Shown: positions 23,802 to 32,949, counted from the stretch's first letter. The stretch: 64,000 bases of DNA from Rhodocyclaceae bacterium UBA2250 (GCA_002347285.1 DDXW01000053.1:1-64000); one strand, 5' to 3'. Numbers and translations: made by a program. Notes: a model not told the origin generated them from the letters alone.

Positions 23802-24259
23802 TTGATCAGGTTGTTGATGATGAAGTCCCACTCGGCCGGGTCGACCGGCGTGATCGACAGCCGGTTGCCGCGCTGGAGCACGCGCATGTGGGCAAGCTCG
23901 GGATGGGCGCGCAGTTCGTCGAGTCCGATCAGTCGCGTCTTTCTGACGATGCGGACGTCGACATTCACCCAGCGCGGATCCTTGGGCGTCGATTTCGGGT
24001 CGTAGTAGGGACTCGCCGGATCGAACTGGGTTCGATCCGGATAAGCGAGCCTGGCCACCTCGGCAATGCCGGCGATGCCCGGCTGCGGGCAGGAGGAGTG
24101 GTAGAAGAACACGCCGTCGCCCACCCGCATCTGGTCGCGCATGAAGTTGCGTGCCTGGTAGTTGCGCACGCCCCACCAGTCGACGGTCTGGTTCGGCATC
24201 GCCAGCACGTCGTCGATGCCGACGACGGACGGCTCCGATTTCATCAGCCAGTAGCGCAA
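23798..24259 (-). CDS. EVE-domain protein
   Basis: A 153-residue single-domain protein of the PUA-like EVE family, predicted to bind modified bases in DNA or RNA. It starts at a TTG (LRYWLMKSEPS) with GGAGG five bases upstream; the ATG five codons later would cut the conserved first strand. Key residues include the WWGVRNYQARNFMRD loop and GDGVFFYHSS. It is coupled to the TSUP permease by a GTGA overlap. EVE proteins often sit in housekeeping contexts, so this is not by itself a defence gene. Confidence 0.9.
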   Translation of the reverse strand: MRYWLMKSEPSVVGIDDVLAMPNQTVDWWGVRNYQARNFMRDQMRVGDGVFFYHSSCPQPGIAGIAEVARLAYPDRTQFDPASPYYDPKSTPKDPRWVNVDVRIVRKTRLIGLDELRAHPELAHMRVLQRGNRLSITPVDPAEWDFIINNLIK

Positions 24260-24280
24260 GGCTTCCTCCGCTCTGTGACC

Positions 24281-24316
24281 GAAAAAGCAAAAGGCGGCGT
24301 TGCCGCCGCCTTTTGC
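24281..24316 (-). terminator. Intrinsic terminator after lapE
   Basis: On the minus strand GCAAAAGGCGGC pairs with GCCGCCTTTTGC over a short loop and is followed by TTTTTC, about 20 bases past the lapE stop. Confidence 0.88.
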
Positions 24317-24334
24317 CAAGCTGGGTGCCTCTTC

Positions 24335-25840
24335 TTACCGCTTGGCAGGCTTGGCCGCCGCGGGGGCCGGCGCCGGAGCGGTTTCCGGCGGCAGCAGCTC
24401 GGGACGGGCCTTCAGGGCGTCGGCAAATACCTTCTCCTTGTCGACGGTCACGGCCAGATCGCCCTCGGGCGGGCAGACCGCAGCCGGATCGAACTCGGCC
24501 GTCTCTTCCTGCGGCGCGACATTCTCGGTTTCCAGACGCTGCAGGTCCATCTGCTGCAGCAGCTTGCCCATGCCGGCCTGGGTGCGGGCGTAGGCATAGA
24601 ACTGGTCATGCAGGCCGTTCTGGTAGGCGCGGCGCGCATCGAACAATTCGTTTTCGGTATCGAGCAGGTCGAGCAGGGTGCGCTGGCCGATGTCGAACTG
24701 CTTGCGGTAGGCGTCGCGCGCCTTCTCGGTCGCCAGCTGGTGCTGGTCGAGGTATTCGATCTGCTCGGCCAGCTTCCTGAGATCGTTGAAGCCGATCGAA
24801 ACGGCCTGGCGGATGTCGCGGCAGGCCTTGTCGCGCAGATCCTTGGCGACGTTCACGCGCTCGGCGTACTGGCGCTGCTTGGCCTTGTCCGAACCGCCGT
24901 TGTAGAGGTTCATGTTCATGACAAGGCCATAGCTGGTACGCCAACCATCCGGGCTGTAGGGGGTGATTTCTGAGATGCCGTCCTTGTTGTGTGTGTAGTC
25001 GTGACGTGCCTGGAAATACAGCTTCGGCATGAAGGCGGCATCGGTGCCGCGCGCCTCGGCCAGCGCCGAAACGATGTTCTCCTGGGCGGCGAGGATGGCC
25101 GGGTTGTTCTGGTAGCCGGACGACACCGCCTCGGCGCGGGTCTTCGGGATGTCCTTGTCGAACAGGGCGACTTCCTTCATGTCGGCCGGGGGCGCCTTGC
25201 CGACGATGCGCTCGAAGCGCGCCGTCACGTCGTGCAGGTTGCTGGTTTCGACCAGCAGGTTCGATTCGGCCAGCGCCAGGCGGCCGCCCGCCTGCTCGAG
25301 GTCGACCTGGCGGCCGACGCCCGCCTTGACGCGGCGGTTGATTTGCTCGTAGATGGCGCGGTGCTGGATGTAGTTTTCCTCGGCCAGCTTGGCGAGCTTG
25401 CGATAGCGCAGCACGTCGTTGTAGGCGCGCGCGACTTCCAGCGCGGTTTCCTCGGTCTTGTCGAGCAGCTCGAAGTAGCGCACGCGCTGGGCATAGCTCA
25501 GGCGCTCGACCTCGCTGCGGGTCGCGAAGCCGTCGAACAGCATCTGGTTCAGAAAGACGCTGGCGCCCTCGGTCGGATAGCTGATATCGACGGGATCTTC
25601 ATGGCGACGCTCGCGCATCGCGGAGAGGCTCGCGTCGAGCTTGGGCAGGTAGCCGCCCTTCGCGACGTCGATGTTCTCGGTGGCTTCGCGATAGGCGTGC
25701 CACTTGGAAACGACTTCAGGATTGCGCAACGCCGCTTCCTGCGCCGCTTCCTTCAGGTCGTAGGCATAACTCGGTGCCGCGCACACCGCGAAGCAGGACA
25801 GGACGGCGACGCTCAGACGATTCAAATGGGGTTTGCGCAT
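24335..25840 (-). CDS. lapE: TolC-family outer-membrane channel LapE
   Basis: A 501-residue outer-membrane efflux protein with a signal peptide (cleavage near APSYA-YDLKEA) and two repeated long coiled-coil segments of the TolC fold. The C-terminal tail is proline/alanine-rich. I assign it to the Lap system because it is divergent from lapG-lapD, and lapB and lapC lie in the same window without any other TolC. It should form the pore through which the RTX adhesins are exported and in which they are held. A typical TolC is 430-500 residues. Confidence 0.9.
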   Translation of the reverse strand: MRKPHLNRLSVAVLSCFAVCAAPSYAYDLKEAAQEAALRNPEVVSKWHAYREATENIDVAKGGYLPKLDASLSAMRERRHEDPVDISYPTEGASVFLNQMLFDGFATRSEVERLSYAQRVRYFELLDKTEETALEVARAYNDVLRYRKLAKLAEENYIQHRAIYEQINRRVKAGVGRQVDLEQAGGRLALAESNLLVETSNLHDVTARFERIVGKAPPADMKEVALFDKDIPKTRAEAVSSGYQNNPAILAAQENIVSALAEARGTDAAFMPKLYFQARHDYTHNKDGISEITPYSPDGWRTSYGLVMNMNLYNGGSDKAKQRQYAERVNVAKDLRDKACRDIRQAVSIGFNDLRKLAEQIEYLDQHQLATEKARDAYRKQFDIGQRTLLDLLDTENELFDARRAYQNGLHDQFYAYARTQAGMGKLLQQMDLQRLETENVAPQEETAEFDPAAVCPPEGDLAVTVDKEKVFADALKARPELLPPETAPAPAPAAAKPAKR

Positions 25841-26030
25841 GTTTTGGCTCCGATCATCATTTCATGAATCCCTAAATTTGCAGCTATTTTGTCTTCGCGG
25901 CGAAGATAGCACTTTGCCGATCGCATGGATACAAAGATTTACTACAAGTCCATGGCGCCACCGGCAAGAAATCCGTTTGCTGTGTTGTTTTTGCAACATC
26001 GCGGCCAAGCATTCTGGGTATGATGAGCCG
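25841..26030. promoter_or_regulatory. AT-richer divergent intergenic region lapE/lapG
   Basis: 190 bases between the divergent starts, visibly richer in A/T than the surroundings. Two small inverted repeats are seen: TCTTCGC-G-GCGAAGA near 25892-25906 and TGTTG-N5-GCAACA near 25984-25999. They may be operators; no clean promoter pair was found. Confidence 0.4.
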
Positions 26031-26747
26031 ATGAGCGGCGGTCAGCGAGGCGGTCAGCGACATTCCTTCCGCATTCCCCTCGGGGGGGCGCTCGCCCTGC
26101 TGGCGGGCGGGGCGGGGCTGGCCGCATGGCTGGCGGTGGCTGCACCCGGCTACGACAAGATGCTCCAGCTCGCCCAGTCGCGCTACGGCAGCAAGGCCGG
26201 GCAGATGATCCGCGACTGGGAGCAGATGATGCAGGCCGCCGCGGCGATGGACGAGATGGGCAAGATCCGGCGCGTCAACGAGTTCTTCAACCGCAAGGTG
26301 CAATACGGCGAGGACCAGGCGGTGTGGGGACAGAACGACTACTGGGCGACGCCGCTCGAGTTCATGGGGCGCGGCATCGGCGACTGCGAGGACTTCTCGA
26401 TCACCAAGTATTTCGCGCTGCGCAGCCTCGGCGTGCCCAACGAGAAGCTGCGCATCACCTACGTCAAGGCGCGCATCGGCGGGCCGCGCAGCGACGTCAC
26501 CCAGGCGCACATGATCCTCAGCTACTACGAGGATCCGGCCGGCGAACCGTTCATCCTCGACAACCTGATCACCGAAGTGCGGCCCGCCGCGCGCCGCCCC
26601 GACCTGATGCCGGTGTTCAGCTTCAACAGCGAGGGCCTGTGGACCGGCAGCGGCGCCGCCGAGAAGAAGGACGCCAGCGGCTCCACCGCCAAGCTCTCGC
26701 GCTGGCGCGACCTGATCGCCCGCATGCAGGCGGAGGGCTACGAATGA
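26031..26747 (+). CDS. lapG: Periplasmic cysteine protease LapG
   Basis: Transglutaminase-like (BTLCP) protease that cuts the N-terminus of LapA-type adhesins and releases them from the cell. It has 238 residues. One N-terminal hydrophobic segment (about 16-38) anchors or exports it. The catalytic triad is visible as C119 in GRGIGDCEDF, H160 in TQAHMILSYY and D177 in PFILDNL. The ATG at 26031 is used because upstream codons do not look like protein. lapD follows 48 bases later. The two RTX adhesins in this window carry plausible cleavage sites. Confidence 0.94.
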   Translation: MSGGQRGGQRHSFRIPLGGALALLAGGAGLAAWLAVAAPGYDKMLQLAQSRYGSKAGQMIRDWEQMMQAAAAMDEMGKIRRVNEFFNRKVQYGEDQAVWGQNDYWATPLEFMGRGIGDCEDFSITKYFALRSLGVPNEKLRITYVKARIGGPRSDVTQAHMILSYYEDPAGEPFILDNLITEVRPAARRPDLMPVFSFNSEGLWTGSGAAEKKDASGSTAKLSRWRDLIARMQAEGYE

Positions 26748-26795
26748 CCGTCGCGGCCAGCCGCCAACCCGTTCACTTTTCGGAGGACTAAGCGC

Positions 26796-28724
26796 ATGTC
26801 CCTCTTCAGACGCATCTGGCTCACCATCATCGGCCTGACGCTCGCCGCCTTCCTCGGCAGCCTGCTCGTCAATACGCTCACGGCGCGGAACTATCTCGAG
26901 AAGCAGCTGTTCATCAAGAACCGCGACAACGCCACCGCGCTCGCCCTGTCGATGTCGCAGCAGACCGACAAGGATCAGGTGACGATGGAGCTGCTGCTCT
27001 CCGCCCTGTTCGACAACGGCCACTACCAGCAGATCAAGCTCACCGACCCCGCCGGCAACGTGATCGTCGAGCGCACCGCCCCGGCCGACCTCGAGCTCGG
27101 CGCGCCGGCCTGGTTCGTCCGGCTGCTGCCGATCCGCGTCGATCCCGGCGTCGCCCACATCACCGAAGGGTGGAAGCAGTACGGCACCATTTCGCTCGCC
27201 AGCCACAGCAAGTTCGCCTACCAGGATCTCTGGCAGGGCACGCTCGAGCTGGTCGGCTGGTTCATCGCCGGCGGCATCCTGGCCGGCGTGCTCGGCACCC
27301 TGATGCTGCGCCTGATCACCCGGCCGCTCGACCAGGTCGTCGCGCAGGCGCACGCGATCACCGAGCGCCGCTTCATCAGCGTGCCGGAGCCCAAGGTGCC
27401 CGAACTCAAGAGCGTGGTCGGCGCGATGAACGACATGGTCGCGCGCGTCAAGCAGATGTTCGCCGAGGAGGCCGCGCGCCTCGACGCGATGCGCAAGAAG
27501 CTCAACTACGACGCCAACAGCGGCCTGCCCAACCGCGACTATTTCATGGGCCGCCTGCGCGAGGCGCTGGAAAGCGAGGACTCCGCGCCCTACGGCGTGT
27601 TCATGATGCTGCGCCTCAAGGAACTCATCGAGATCAACCGCAAGCTCGGCCGCGCCGAAACCGACCGCCTGATGCGCGCCATCGGCGACACCCTCAAGGA
27701 GCTCTGCGGCAGCCACGACAAGTGGCTGCCGGGGCGCATCAACGGGCCCGACTTCGCCGTCATCGCCCAGAACCAGCACGCGGCCGGCGAACTGGCGCAA
27801 AAGCTGTCCGCCGCACTGCTCGCTCTGCGTGCCGAGCATTACCCCCAGATCGAGGAGCTGTTCCATCTCGGCGCCGCCCGCTACACGCGCGGCGACGCGA
27901 TGGGCAAGGTGCTCTCCGGCTGCGACCAGCTGCTCGCCAAGGCCGAAGGCCAGGGCGCGAACACGATGGTCGTGCATGAGGGCGACGCCGCGGAGATCGC
28001 GGCGATCCCGGCCGAAACCTGGCGCGAGCTGATCTCCGAAGCCCTCAAGGAAGACCGCATCAAGCTGGTCAACTTCCCGGTCGTCGATGCCGGCGGCGCC
28101 AAGCTGATGCATCATGAAGGCGTCATCCGCCTGCAGACCGAGGCCGGCGGGCCGTGGCGGCCGGCGGGCGACTTCATGCCCTTCGCCGTGCGCCTCAAGC
28201 TCACGCCCTCGCTCGACCTCGGCGTCATCAAGCTCGCCCTCGACGCGCTGCGCAAGGAGGCCGGCAATCTCGCGATCAACCTCTCCGCCGAGACCTTCGC
28301 CGACGTCGATTTCCGCCGGCAGTTCATCGACCAGCTCAAGGGCCAGGGCGAACTGTGCCGGCGCCTCTGGGTGGAGGTGCCCGAATACGCGACGGTCAGC
28401 CACTTCGACGCCTTCCACGAACTCTGCCGCGAACTCAAGGCGCTGGGCTGCAAGGTGGGCATCGAGAACTTCGGGCGCAAGCTCGCCGCCGTCGACAAGC
28501 TCGCCGCCCTCGGCGTCGACTACGTCAAGATCGACACCAGCTTCGTGCGCGGCATCGACCAGAACGAGGGCAACCGCGAATTCCTCAAGGGCCTGTGCAA
28601 GATGGTGCACAGCATCGGCATCATGGTCATCGCCGTCGGCGTGCAGAACCAGCAGGAACTCGACGCGCTGGTCGCGCTCGGCTGCGACGGCGTCACCGGC
28701 CCGGCGGTGCTGGAGCCGAACTGA
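26796..28724 (+). CDS. lapD: Inside-out c-di-GMP receptor LapD
   Basis: A 642-residue inner-membrane signalling protein: TM helix (7-29), periplasmic LapD/MoxY-type domain, second TM (about 152-174), HAMP, GGDEF and EAL domains. Both enzymatic signatures are degenerate: RINGPDF (314-320) stands for RxGGDEF, and HHEGVIRL (439-446) replaces the EAL motif. It should therefore bind c-di-GMP and not make or cut it. In known systems the bound form captures LapG in the periplasm, so adhesins stay on the surface. GGAGG precedes the start. It is co-transcribed with lapG. Confidence 0.94.
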   Translation: MSLFRRIWLTIIGLTLAAFLGSLLVNTLTARNYLEKQLFIKNRDNATALALSMSQQTDKDQVTMELLLSALFDNGHYQQIKLTDPAGNVIVERTAPADLELGAPAWFVRLLPIRVDPGVAHITEGWKQYGTISLASHSKFAYQDLWQGTLELVGWFIAGGILAGVLGTLMLRLITRPLDQVVAQAHAITERRFISVPEPKVPELKSVVGAMNDMVARVKQMFAEEAARLDAMRKKLNYDANSGLPNRDYFMGRLREALESEDSAPYGVFMMLRLKELIEINRKLGRAETDRLMRAIGDTLKELCGSHDKWLPGRINGPDFAVIAQNQHAAGELAQKLSAALLALRAEHYPQIEELFHLGAARYTRGDAMGKVLSGCDQLLAKAEGQGANTMVVHEGDAAEIAAIPAETWRELISEALKEDRIKLVNFPVVDAGGAKLMHHEGVIRLQTEAGGPWRPAGDFMPFAVRLKLTPSLDLGVIKLALDALRKEAGNLAINLSAETFADVDFRRQFIDQLKGQGELCRRLWVEVPEYATVSHFDAFHELCRELKALGCKVGIENFGRKLAAVDKLAALGVDYVKIDTSFVRGIDQNEGNREFLKGLCKMVHSIGIMVIAVGVQNQQELDALVALGCDGVTGPAVLEPN

Positions 28725-28731
28725 GACCGGC

Positions 28732-28986
28732 TCAGAACAGCGCCTGGTCGTCCTCGTTGCGGAAGATCTGCAGCGCGTTCACCGAGCTGCGCAGCGAGCG
28801 GCGCTCGAGCAGCTTGGCCTGCGCCGCCTCGGGCAGGTCGGTGAAGCGGATCAGGTTCTTGGCGATCAGGGTCTCGATCAGGTCCTCGAGCACCCGCACC
28901 ATGCCCTGGTCCGAGTCCGCCAGGCGTTCGAGCGCATCGGCCGTTTCATGCGACACCGCATCCTTCTCGCGTTGGACGTCCGACAT
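28732..28986 (-). CDS. Small hypothetical protein, 84 residues
   Basis: An acidic, helical, soluble protein starting MSDVQREKDAVSHETADALERL, with GAGAGGGA just upstream. No signal peptide or membrane segment. The segment NLIRFTDLPEAAQAKLLERRSLR looks conserved-protein-like, but I do not recognise the family. It converges on lapD, with seven bases between the stops. Confidence 0.65.
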   Translation of the reverse strand: MSDVQREKDAVSHETADALERLADSDQGMVRVLEDLIETLIAKNLIRFTDLPEAAQAKLLERRSLRSSVNALQIFRNEDDQALF

Positions 28987-29044
28987 TTCCCTCTCCCTCG
29001 TCAGCAATGGCCGACAGCATAGCGCAGCCGGCCATGCGCTGCAT

Positions 29045-29070
29045 GCGCCGCCCCGCCAGCGCCGATTTAA
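29045..29070 (-). repeat. Dispersed GC-rich repeat upstream of the fusion gene
   Basis: Minus strand TTAAATCGGCGCTGGC then GGGGCGGCGC. It lies in the 151-base gap before the 1105-residue fusion gene. A second copy in the same orientation lies just after that gene. Confidence 0.65.
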
Positions 29071-29137
29071 TGGCGCGACATATGGCGCAGGCATCGCGGT
29101 ATTATCGAAATTCCCGCGCCAGAGCGTACGAATCCCC

Positions 29138-32100
29138 ATGAACATCGCGGTCGAAGTCAGCAAGCACGCCTATTCGCGGCCTGAGGCGGTTGCCATTCAC
29201 CTGCCGGACCGCACCTTGACCTTCCGTGAGCTGGACGAGGCAGTCAAACAATTGGCGGGCCATTTCGTCGGGCATGGAATCAGTGCCGGCAATGTCGTTG
29301 CTTTGAGCTGCCTGAACGAGCTCGCGCTGTTGGTCGCCATGCTTGCGATCGCCCGAATCGGAGCAACCGTTTTTTCACTGCCCAGGAACATGCCGCCGGT
29401 ACTCAAGGCGGAAATGGCGGCAAGGGCGAAGGCGTGCGTCGTTGCCGCCGACCATGCTGCCGAAAATATTGATGGACTGCCCACCCTGACTTTCGCCATC
29501 GGGACGCCCGCAAACTCCGCCCGCGCCCTTGGCATCGGCCCTGACGTCACCACGCCGCAAGCACCATGGCTGATCATCAGCGGCTCCGGCTCGACCGGCG
29601 AACCCAAGCTGTTCGCCGTCACGCATGCCCAGTTTCTCGAGCGCATGCGTCTCGCAGGCAAAATGCTTTCCCTCTCACCTGCCGACAGACTTGCCTCTCT
29701 CGTCCACCTGGACTTCACATCGCCAAAGGAAAGATGCCTTGCCGCCTTGCTCGCCGGCGCATCGGTCGTGCTTTTCGACCGCCGGCAGCCTGACCCGGTC
29801 TCCATCTGCAAAAAGCATGGCGTGACGGTGCTCGACGCAACCGTCTTCCAAGTCGAACAATTGCTGGCCGTCCTGCCGGCAGGCGCAACACGGCGCCTTT
29901 CTTTTCTGCGGGTGCTGCAGCTCAGCGCCTCCACGGTAACCGAGGGATTGCGCCAGCGCATCGTGGCCGCACTCACCCCCGCCCTTTACGTTCGTTACGG
30001 AACCAACGAGGTCGGCCCGATTGCGATCGCTCCGCCAAGCGAGGTCCTGCAAACGCCGGGTACCGTCGGGAATCCGCCGGACGGCGTACGCATCGAGATC
30101 GTCGATGGACAGGACCGGCCCATGCCTCCGCATCAAGCCGGCCTGATCCGGGTCCGCTCTCCGGGCATGGTCGATCGTTACCTTGACGACGAAACGGCCA
30201 CCCGCAGCAATTTCAGGGAAGGATGGTTTTATGCGGGCGATCTCGGCAAGCTCGGCACCAACGGGCAACTGGTCTTCTGCGGGCGCGCCGACAACCTCAT
30301 GATCATGAACGGCATCAACATATATCCCGCCGAAATCGAGCGGGTCATCTCGCAGCATCCCGCCGTCCGCGACGTCGCGGTCATTCCGTTCGCCTCGACC
30401 ATCCACCAGGATCTCCCCGTCTGCGCTGTCGTCCTCCAGCCCGGCCTCCGGGTCGGTGAGCGCGAGCTGCTCAATTTCGCATTCCCCAGGCTGGGCTCCC
30501 ACCGTCCCGCAAGAATCGTCGTGCTCGACCGAATTCCCCGCAACGAACAAGGCAAGCTGATCCGGCCACCCCTCATGCAGGAAATCAACGCGAGACTCCA
30601 CAAAAGGACTCCCCGGGATAGCGGACAAACATCGACAGACACCAATATTCTCGCCCCCGCCGAGCTCGGATTGCGCCAGCCGGCCAGACAATTGCGGATT
30701 CGCTGCCCGTTCAAGCACCCCTGCGATCCCGGGCCCATCGACAATTGGCTCGAGTCGGCGCTCGAAACCAGGGTTCCCCCTTGCAATGCGCTGCCACTCC
30801 GGCATGGCGATCCGGTGGACGGCGACAAGATCGCCATCTCCTGGCGCATCCTTCTTGCGTTCCGGGCATTGATGCAGGCGGCTCGCATTCCGATCTTCGA
30901 TGCGGGCTGCGTTCTCCGCGTCGACGCGACCAACGACAGCTTGCCGGGCTGGATCGCAACGGCGGCCGTTCCGCGCATCGATCATCTCTCGCCAAGTTGC
31001 TACGCCATCGCGAGCGAAGGCGCAGTCGAGATCATCCGCTGGATGATGGAAAAACCTTGCACTGCCGAAAATGCGACGGCCCTCTACGAGATGATCCAGC
31101 AGCGCATCCTGCCCTCGCTCCAAAGGATGTTCTCTTCGGGAAAATCGACCATTCATGTGCTGCGCGCCGCCCATGCCAAGGACATTCCATTTGCTCACCT
31201 TGGCGCCGGCGTCTTCCAGCTTGGGTACGGAAGCCGCATCCGCAGGATCGATCGCAGCACGACCGACAACGACTCGGCAATCGGCTCGAAACTGGCGCAA
31301 AACAAGGTTTGGTCGGCAGACCTGATCCGGCAGGCCGGCCTGCCGGCCCCGCAGCATATCCTCGTCGTTTCGGAGCAAGAAGCAAGACAAGCGGCCGACC
31401 AACTCGGCTGGCCGGTCGTGGTCAAGCCGAGCGACCGTGACCGCGGCGAAGGCGTCACTGTCGACATTCGTGACGATGCCCAGCTGCTCGCCGCGCTCAA
31501 GGCTGCCAAAGGGGCTTCGCGGACGCGCAAAGTCATTGTCGAACGCGCCGTCAGCGGCGTCTGCCACCGGCTTTTCGTCGCCAAGGGGCAACTGCTTTAC
31601 GCCGTGAAGCGGCTGCCGAAGTCGATTCATGGCGATGGCGAACGCTCCGTCGCAACCCTGATCCAGGCGGCCAACCAGCACGAAAGTGCACGTCCCCCCT
31701 GGCTGCGCTCCGAACGCTACCCGGACGACTCCCTGGCCGTTGAGGCCATGGCCGCCGCCGGCTTCACGCTCGATTCCGTTCCTGCGGCAGGCGAGCGGGT
31801 TCCCTTGAGGAACATCGAGTCCACTGCGTGGGGCGGCTTCGACGAGGACATGACGGACCGCATCCACCCGGACAACCTCGACATCGCCATCCGCGCAGCC
31901 GTGCTGTTCGATCTGGAAGTCGCGGGGATCGACATCATCACGCCCGACATCAGCCGGCCATGGCATGAAAACGGCGCGATCATCAACGAGGTAAACTTCG
32001 CCCCCCTGCTCGGTGGCGGGGAAATCTCCAGAAGCCACATCGCCGAATTCCTTGCGCGGCTCGTCGCGGGCGACGGTCGCATCCCGGTCGAAGCATTCCT

Positions 32101-32455
32101 TGGCGGCGACGCCGCGTTTTCCGCCGCCATCGGTCGGCGGAAAGAGTTGGTCGCGGACAATCTCGCCTGCTACCTGACCACCGATGCGACGACGCTGACG
32201 CCTGCAGGCGCCGAGATGCCTCTGCCATTCAAGAGCCTCTACCAGCGCAGCAGGGCCCTGCTCATGAACCGCCGGGTCGAAGCCATCATCCTCGTCGTCC
32301 AGACCGATGAAACATTGCGCGCCGGCCTGCCGATGGACCGGATCGATCGCCTCACCGTCGCCGGCAACTCGCTCTTGCGAGCCACAATGCCGAATGCATT
32401 CGAACGCCTGCGGCAATTGCTCGGCCAATACCAGCCGCGATCCGACCGCCGTTGA
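29138..32455 (+). CDS. Acyl-AMP ligase / cyanophycin-synthetase-like ATP-grasp fusion
   Basis: A 1105-residue cytosolic multidomain enzyme. Residues 1-495 are an ANL adenylating ligase with complete motifs: GSTGEPK (151-157), YGTNE (287-291), YAGDL (D368) and the catalytic lysine in NEQGKL (K473). Residues about 515-695 resemble the N-domain of cyanophycin synthetase. Residues 715-975 are an ATP-grasp ligase with K763, E802 and the ENxN-like EVN (E951, N953). Residues 980-1092 resemble the start of a Mur-ligase domain whose P-loop is lost. No carrier-protein domain is seen. Expected chemistry is ATP-driven amide formation from an activated acyl group and an amino acid or peptide. Substrates are unknown. 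Codon use is more A/T-rich than the neighbours. Confidence 0.82.
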   Translation: MNIAVEVSKHAYSRPEAVAIHLPDRTLTFRELDEAVKQLAGHFVGHGISAGNVVALSCLNELALLVAMLAIARIGATVFSLPRNMPPVLKAEMAARAKACVVAADHAAENIDGLPTLTFAIGTPANSARALGIGPDVTTPQAPWLIISGSGSTGEPKLFAVTHAQFLERMRLAGKMLSLSPADRLASLVHLDFTSPKERCLAALLAGASVVLFDRRQPDPVSICKKHGVTVLDATVFQVEQLLAVLPAGATRRLSFLRVLQLSASTVTEGLRQRIVAALTPALYVRYGTNEVGPIAIAPPSEVLQTPGTVGNPPDGVRIEIVDGQDRPMPPHQAGLIRVRSPGMVDRYLDDETATRSNFREGWFYAGDLGKLGTNGQLVFCGRADNLMIMNGINIYPAEIERVISQHPAVRDVAVIPFASTIHQDLPVCAVVLQPGLRVGERELLNFAFPRLGSHRPARIVVLDRIPRNEQGKLIRPPLMQEINARLHKRTPRDSGQTSTDTNILAPAELGLRQPARQLRIRCPFKHPCDPGPIDNWLESALETRVPPCNALPLRHGDPVDGDKIAISWRILLAFRALMQAARIPIFDAGCVLRVDATNDSLPGWIATAAVPRIDHLSPSCYAIASEGAVEIIRWMMEKPCTAENATALYEMIQQRILPSLQRMFSSGKSTIHVLRAAHAKDIPFAHLGAGVFQLGYGSRIRRIDRSTTDNDSAIGSKLAQNKVWSADLIRQAGLPAPQHILVVSEQEARQAADQLGWPVVVKPSDRDRGEGVTVDIRDDAQLLAALKAAKGASRTRKVIVERAVSGVCHRLFVAKGQLLYAVKRLPKSIHGDGERSVATLIQAANQHESARPPWLRSERYPDDSLAVEAMAAAGFTLDSVPAAGERVPLRNIESTAWGGFDEDMTDRIHPDNLDIAIRAAVLFDLEVAGIDIITPDISRPWHENGAIINEVNFAPLLGGGEISRSHIAEFLARLVAGDGRIPVEAFLGGDAAFSAAIGRRKELVADNLACYLTTDATTLTPAGAEMPLPFKSLYQRSRALLMNRRVEAIILVVQTDETLRAGLPMDRIDRLTVAGNSLLRATMPNAFERLRQLLGQYQPRSDRR

Positions 32456-32461
32456 GCCGCC

Positions 32462-32485
32462 GCCCTTGCCGGCGCCGGGTTTCGC
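32462..32485 (-). repeat. Dispersed GC-rich repeat after the fusion gene
   Basis: Minus strand GCGAAACCCGGCGCCGGC then AAGGGC. It fills the 38-base gap between the convergent stops of the fusion gene and the small periplasmic protein gene. Confidence 0.65.
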
Positions 32486-32493
32486 GCCGCCGC

Positions 32494-32949
32494 TCAGGAG
32501 GGCTGCTCGCCCTTCTTGTCCGGCCGCGGCGTGAGCGGCATCGGCGTCGTGGGGGAAGCCGGCGCCTGCGGCGTGACATTGACCCGCGCGCCGCCGAGGC
32601 TCTGGACGATGCTGATCACGCCGAGGAACAGGCGGCTCTCCGGATTCTTCTGGCAGTAGGTGTCGATCAGCGGGATCAGCACCTTGCTGTCGGCCACCAC
32701 CGAACTGGCCGGCTGCGCGCCGCTGCGCGCATAGACGTTGTGGCCGGCGATGAAGCCGTGCGCCCACTCGAGCGCCGTCGCACGCGCCTCGCCGTTGCCG
32801 GCTTCCTTCCACTGCCCCCACTCGCTGCACTTGCGGATGCCCATGCCGGAGAGCTTGACGTCGCGCGCCGCGGCGAAGGAAGTTTGCAGCGCGGCGCAGG
32901 CGAGGCCGGCCAGCAGGCAGGCACGGAAGGCGGAAGACTTGGCGGTCAT
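32494..32949 (-). CDS. Small periplasmic protein, Rap1a/HdeA-like
   Basis: A 151-residue protein with a signal peptide (hydrophobic 9-25, cleavage near SFA-AARD). Two cysteines (in RKCSEWGQW and DTYCQKNPES) probably form a disulfide around a small helical domain with WAHGFIAGHN and a YC..NP helix, reminiscent of Rap1a/Tai-type and HdeA-like periplasmic proteins. The C-terminal 30 residues are a proline-rich tail. The function is not established and no toxin partner is adjacent. Confidence 0.7.
   Translation of the reverse strand: MTAKSSAFRACLLAGLACAALQTSFAAARDVKLSGMGIRKCSEWGQWKEAGNGEARATALEWAHGFIAGHNVYARSGAQPASSVVADSKVLIPLIDTYCQKNPESRLFLGVISIVQSLGGARVNVTPQAPASPTTPMPLTPRPDKKGEQPS

Noticed and set aside
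23798..24259. EVE-domain gene as part of a modification-dependent defence system
   Set aside because: No nuclease or McrB-like partner is adjacent; the coupling to a TSUP permease looks like ordinary genomic context.
24358..24390. Possible repeat copy in the proline/alanine tail of lapE
   Set aside because: The match needs several insertions and can be explained by low-complexity coding.
25884..28610. A 908-codon minus-strand open frame opposite lapG-lapD
   Set aside because: Antisense to two genes with intact domain signatures; composition typical of a shadow frame.
32494..32949. Rap1a-like protein as an immunity protein of a secretion-system toxin
   Set aside because: No effector gene adjoins it and the similarity is only in general pattern, so immunity is not claimed.
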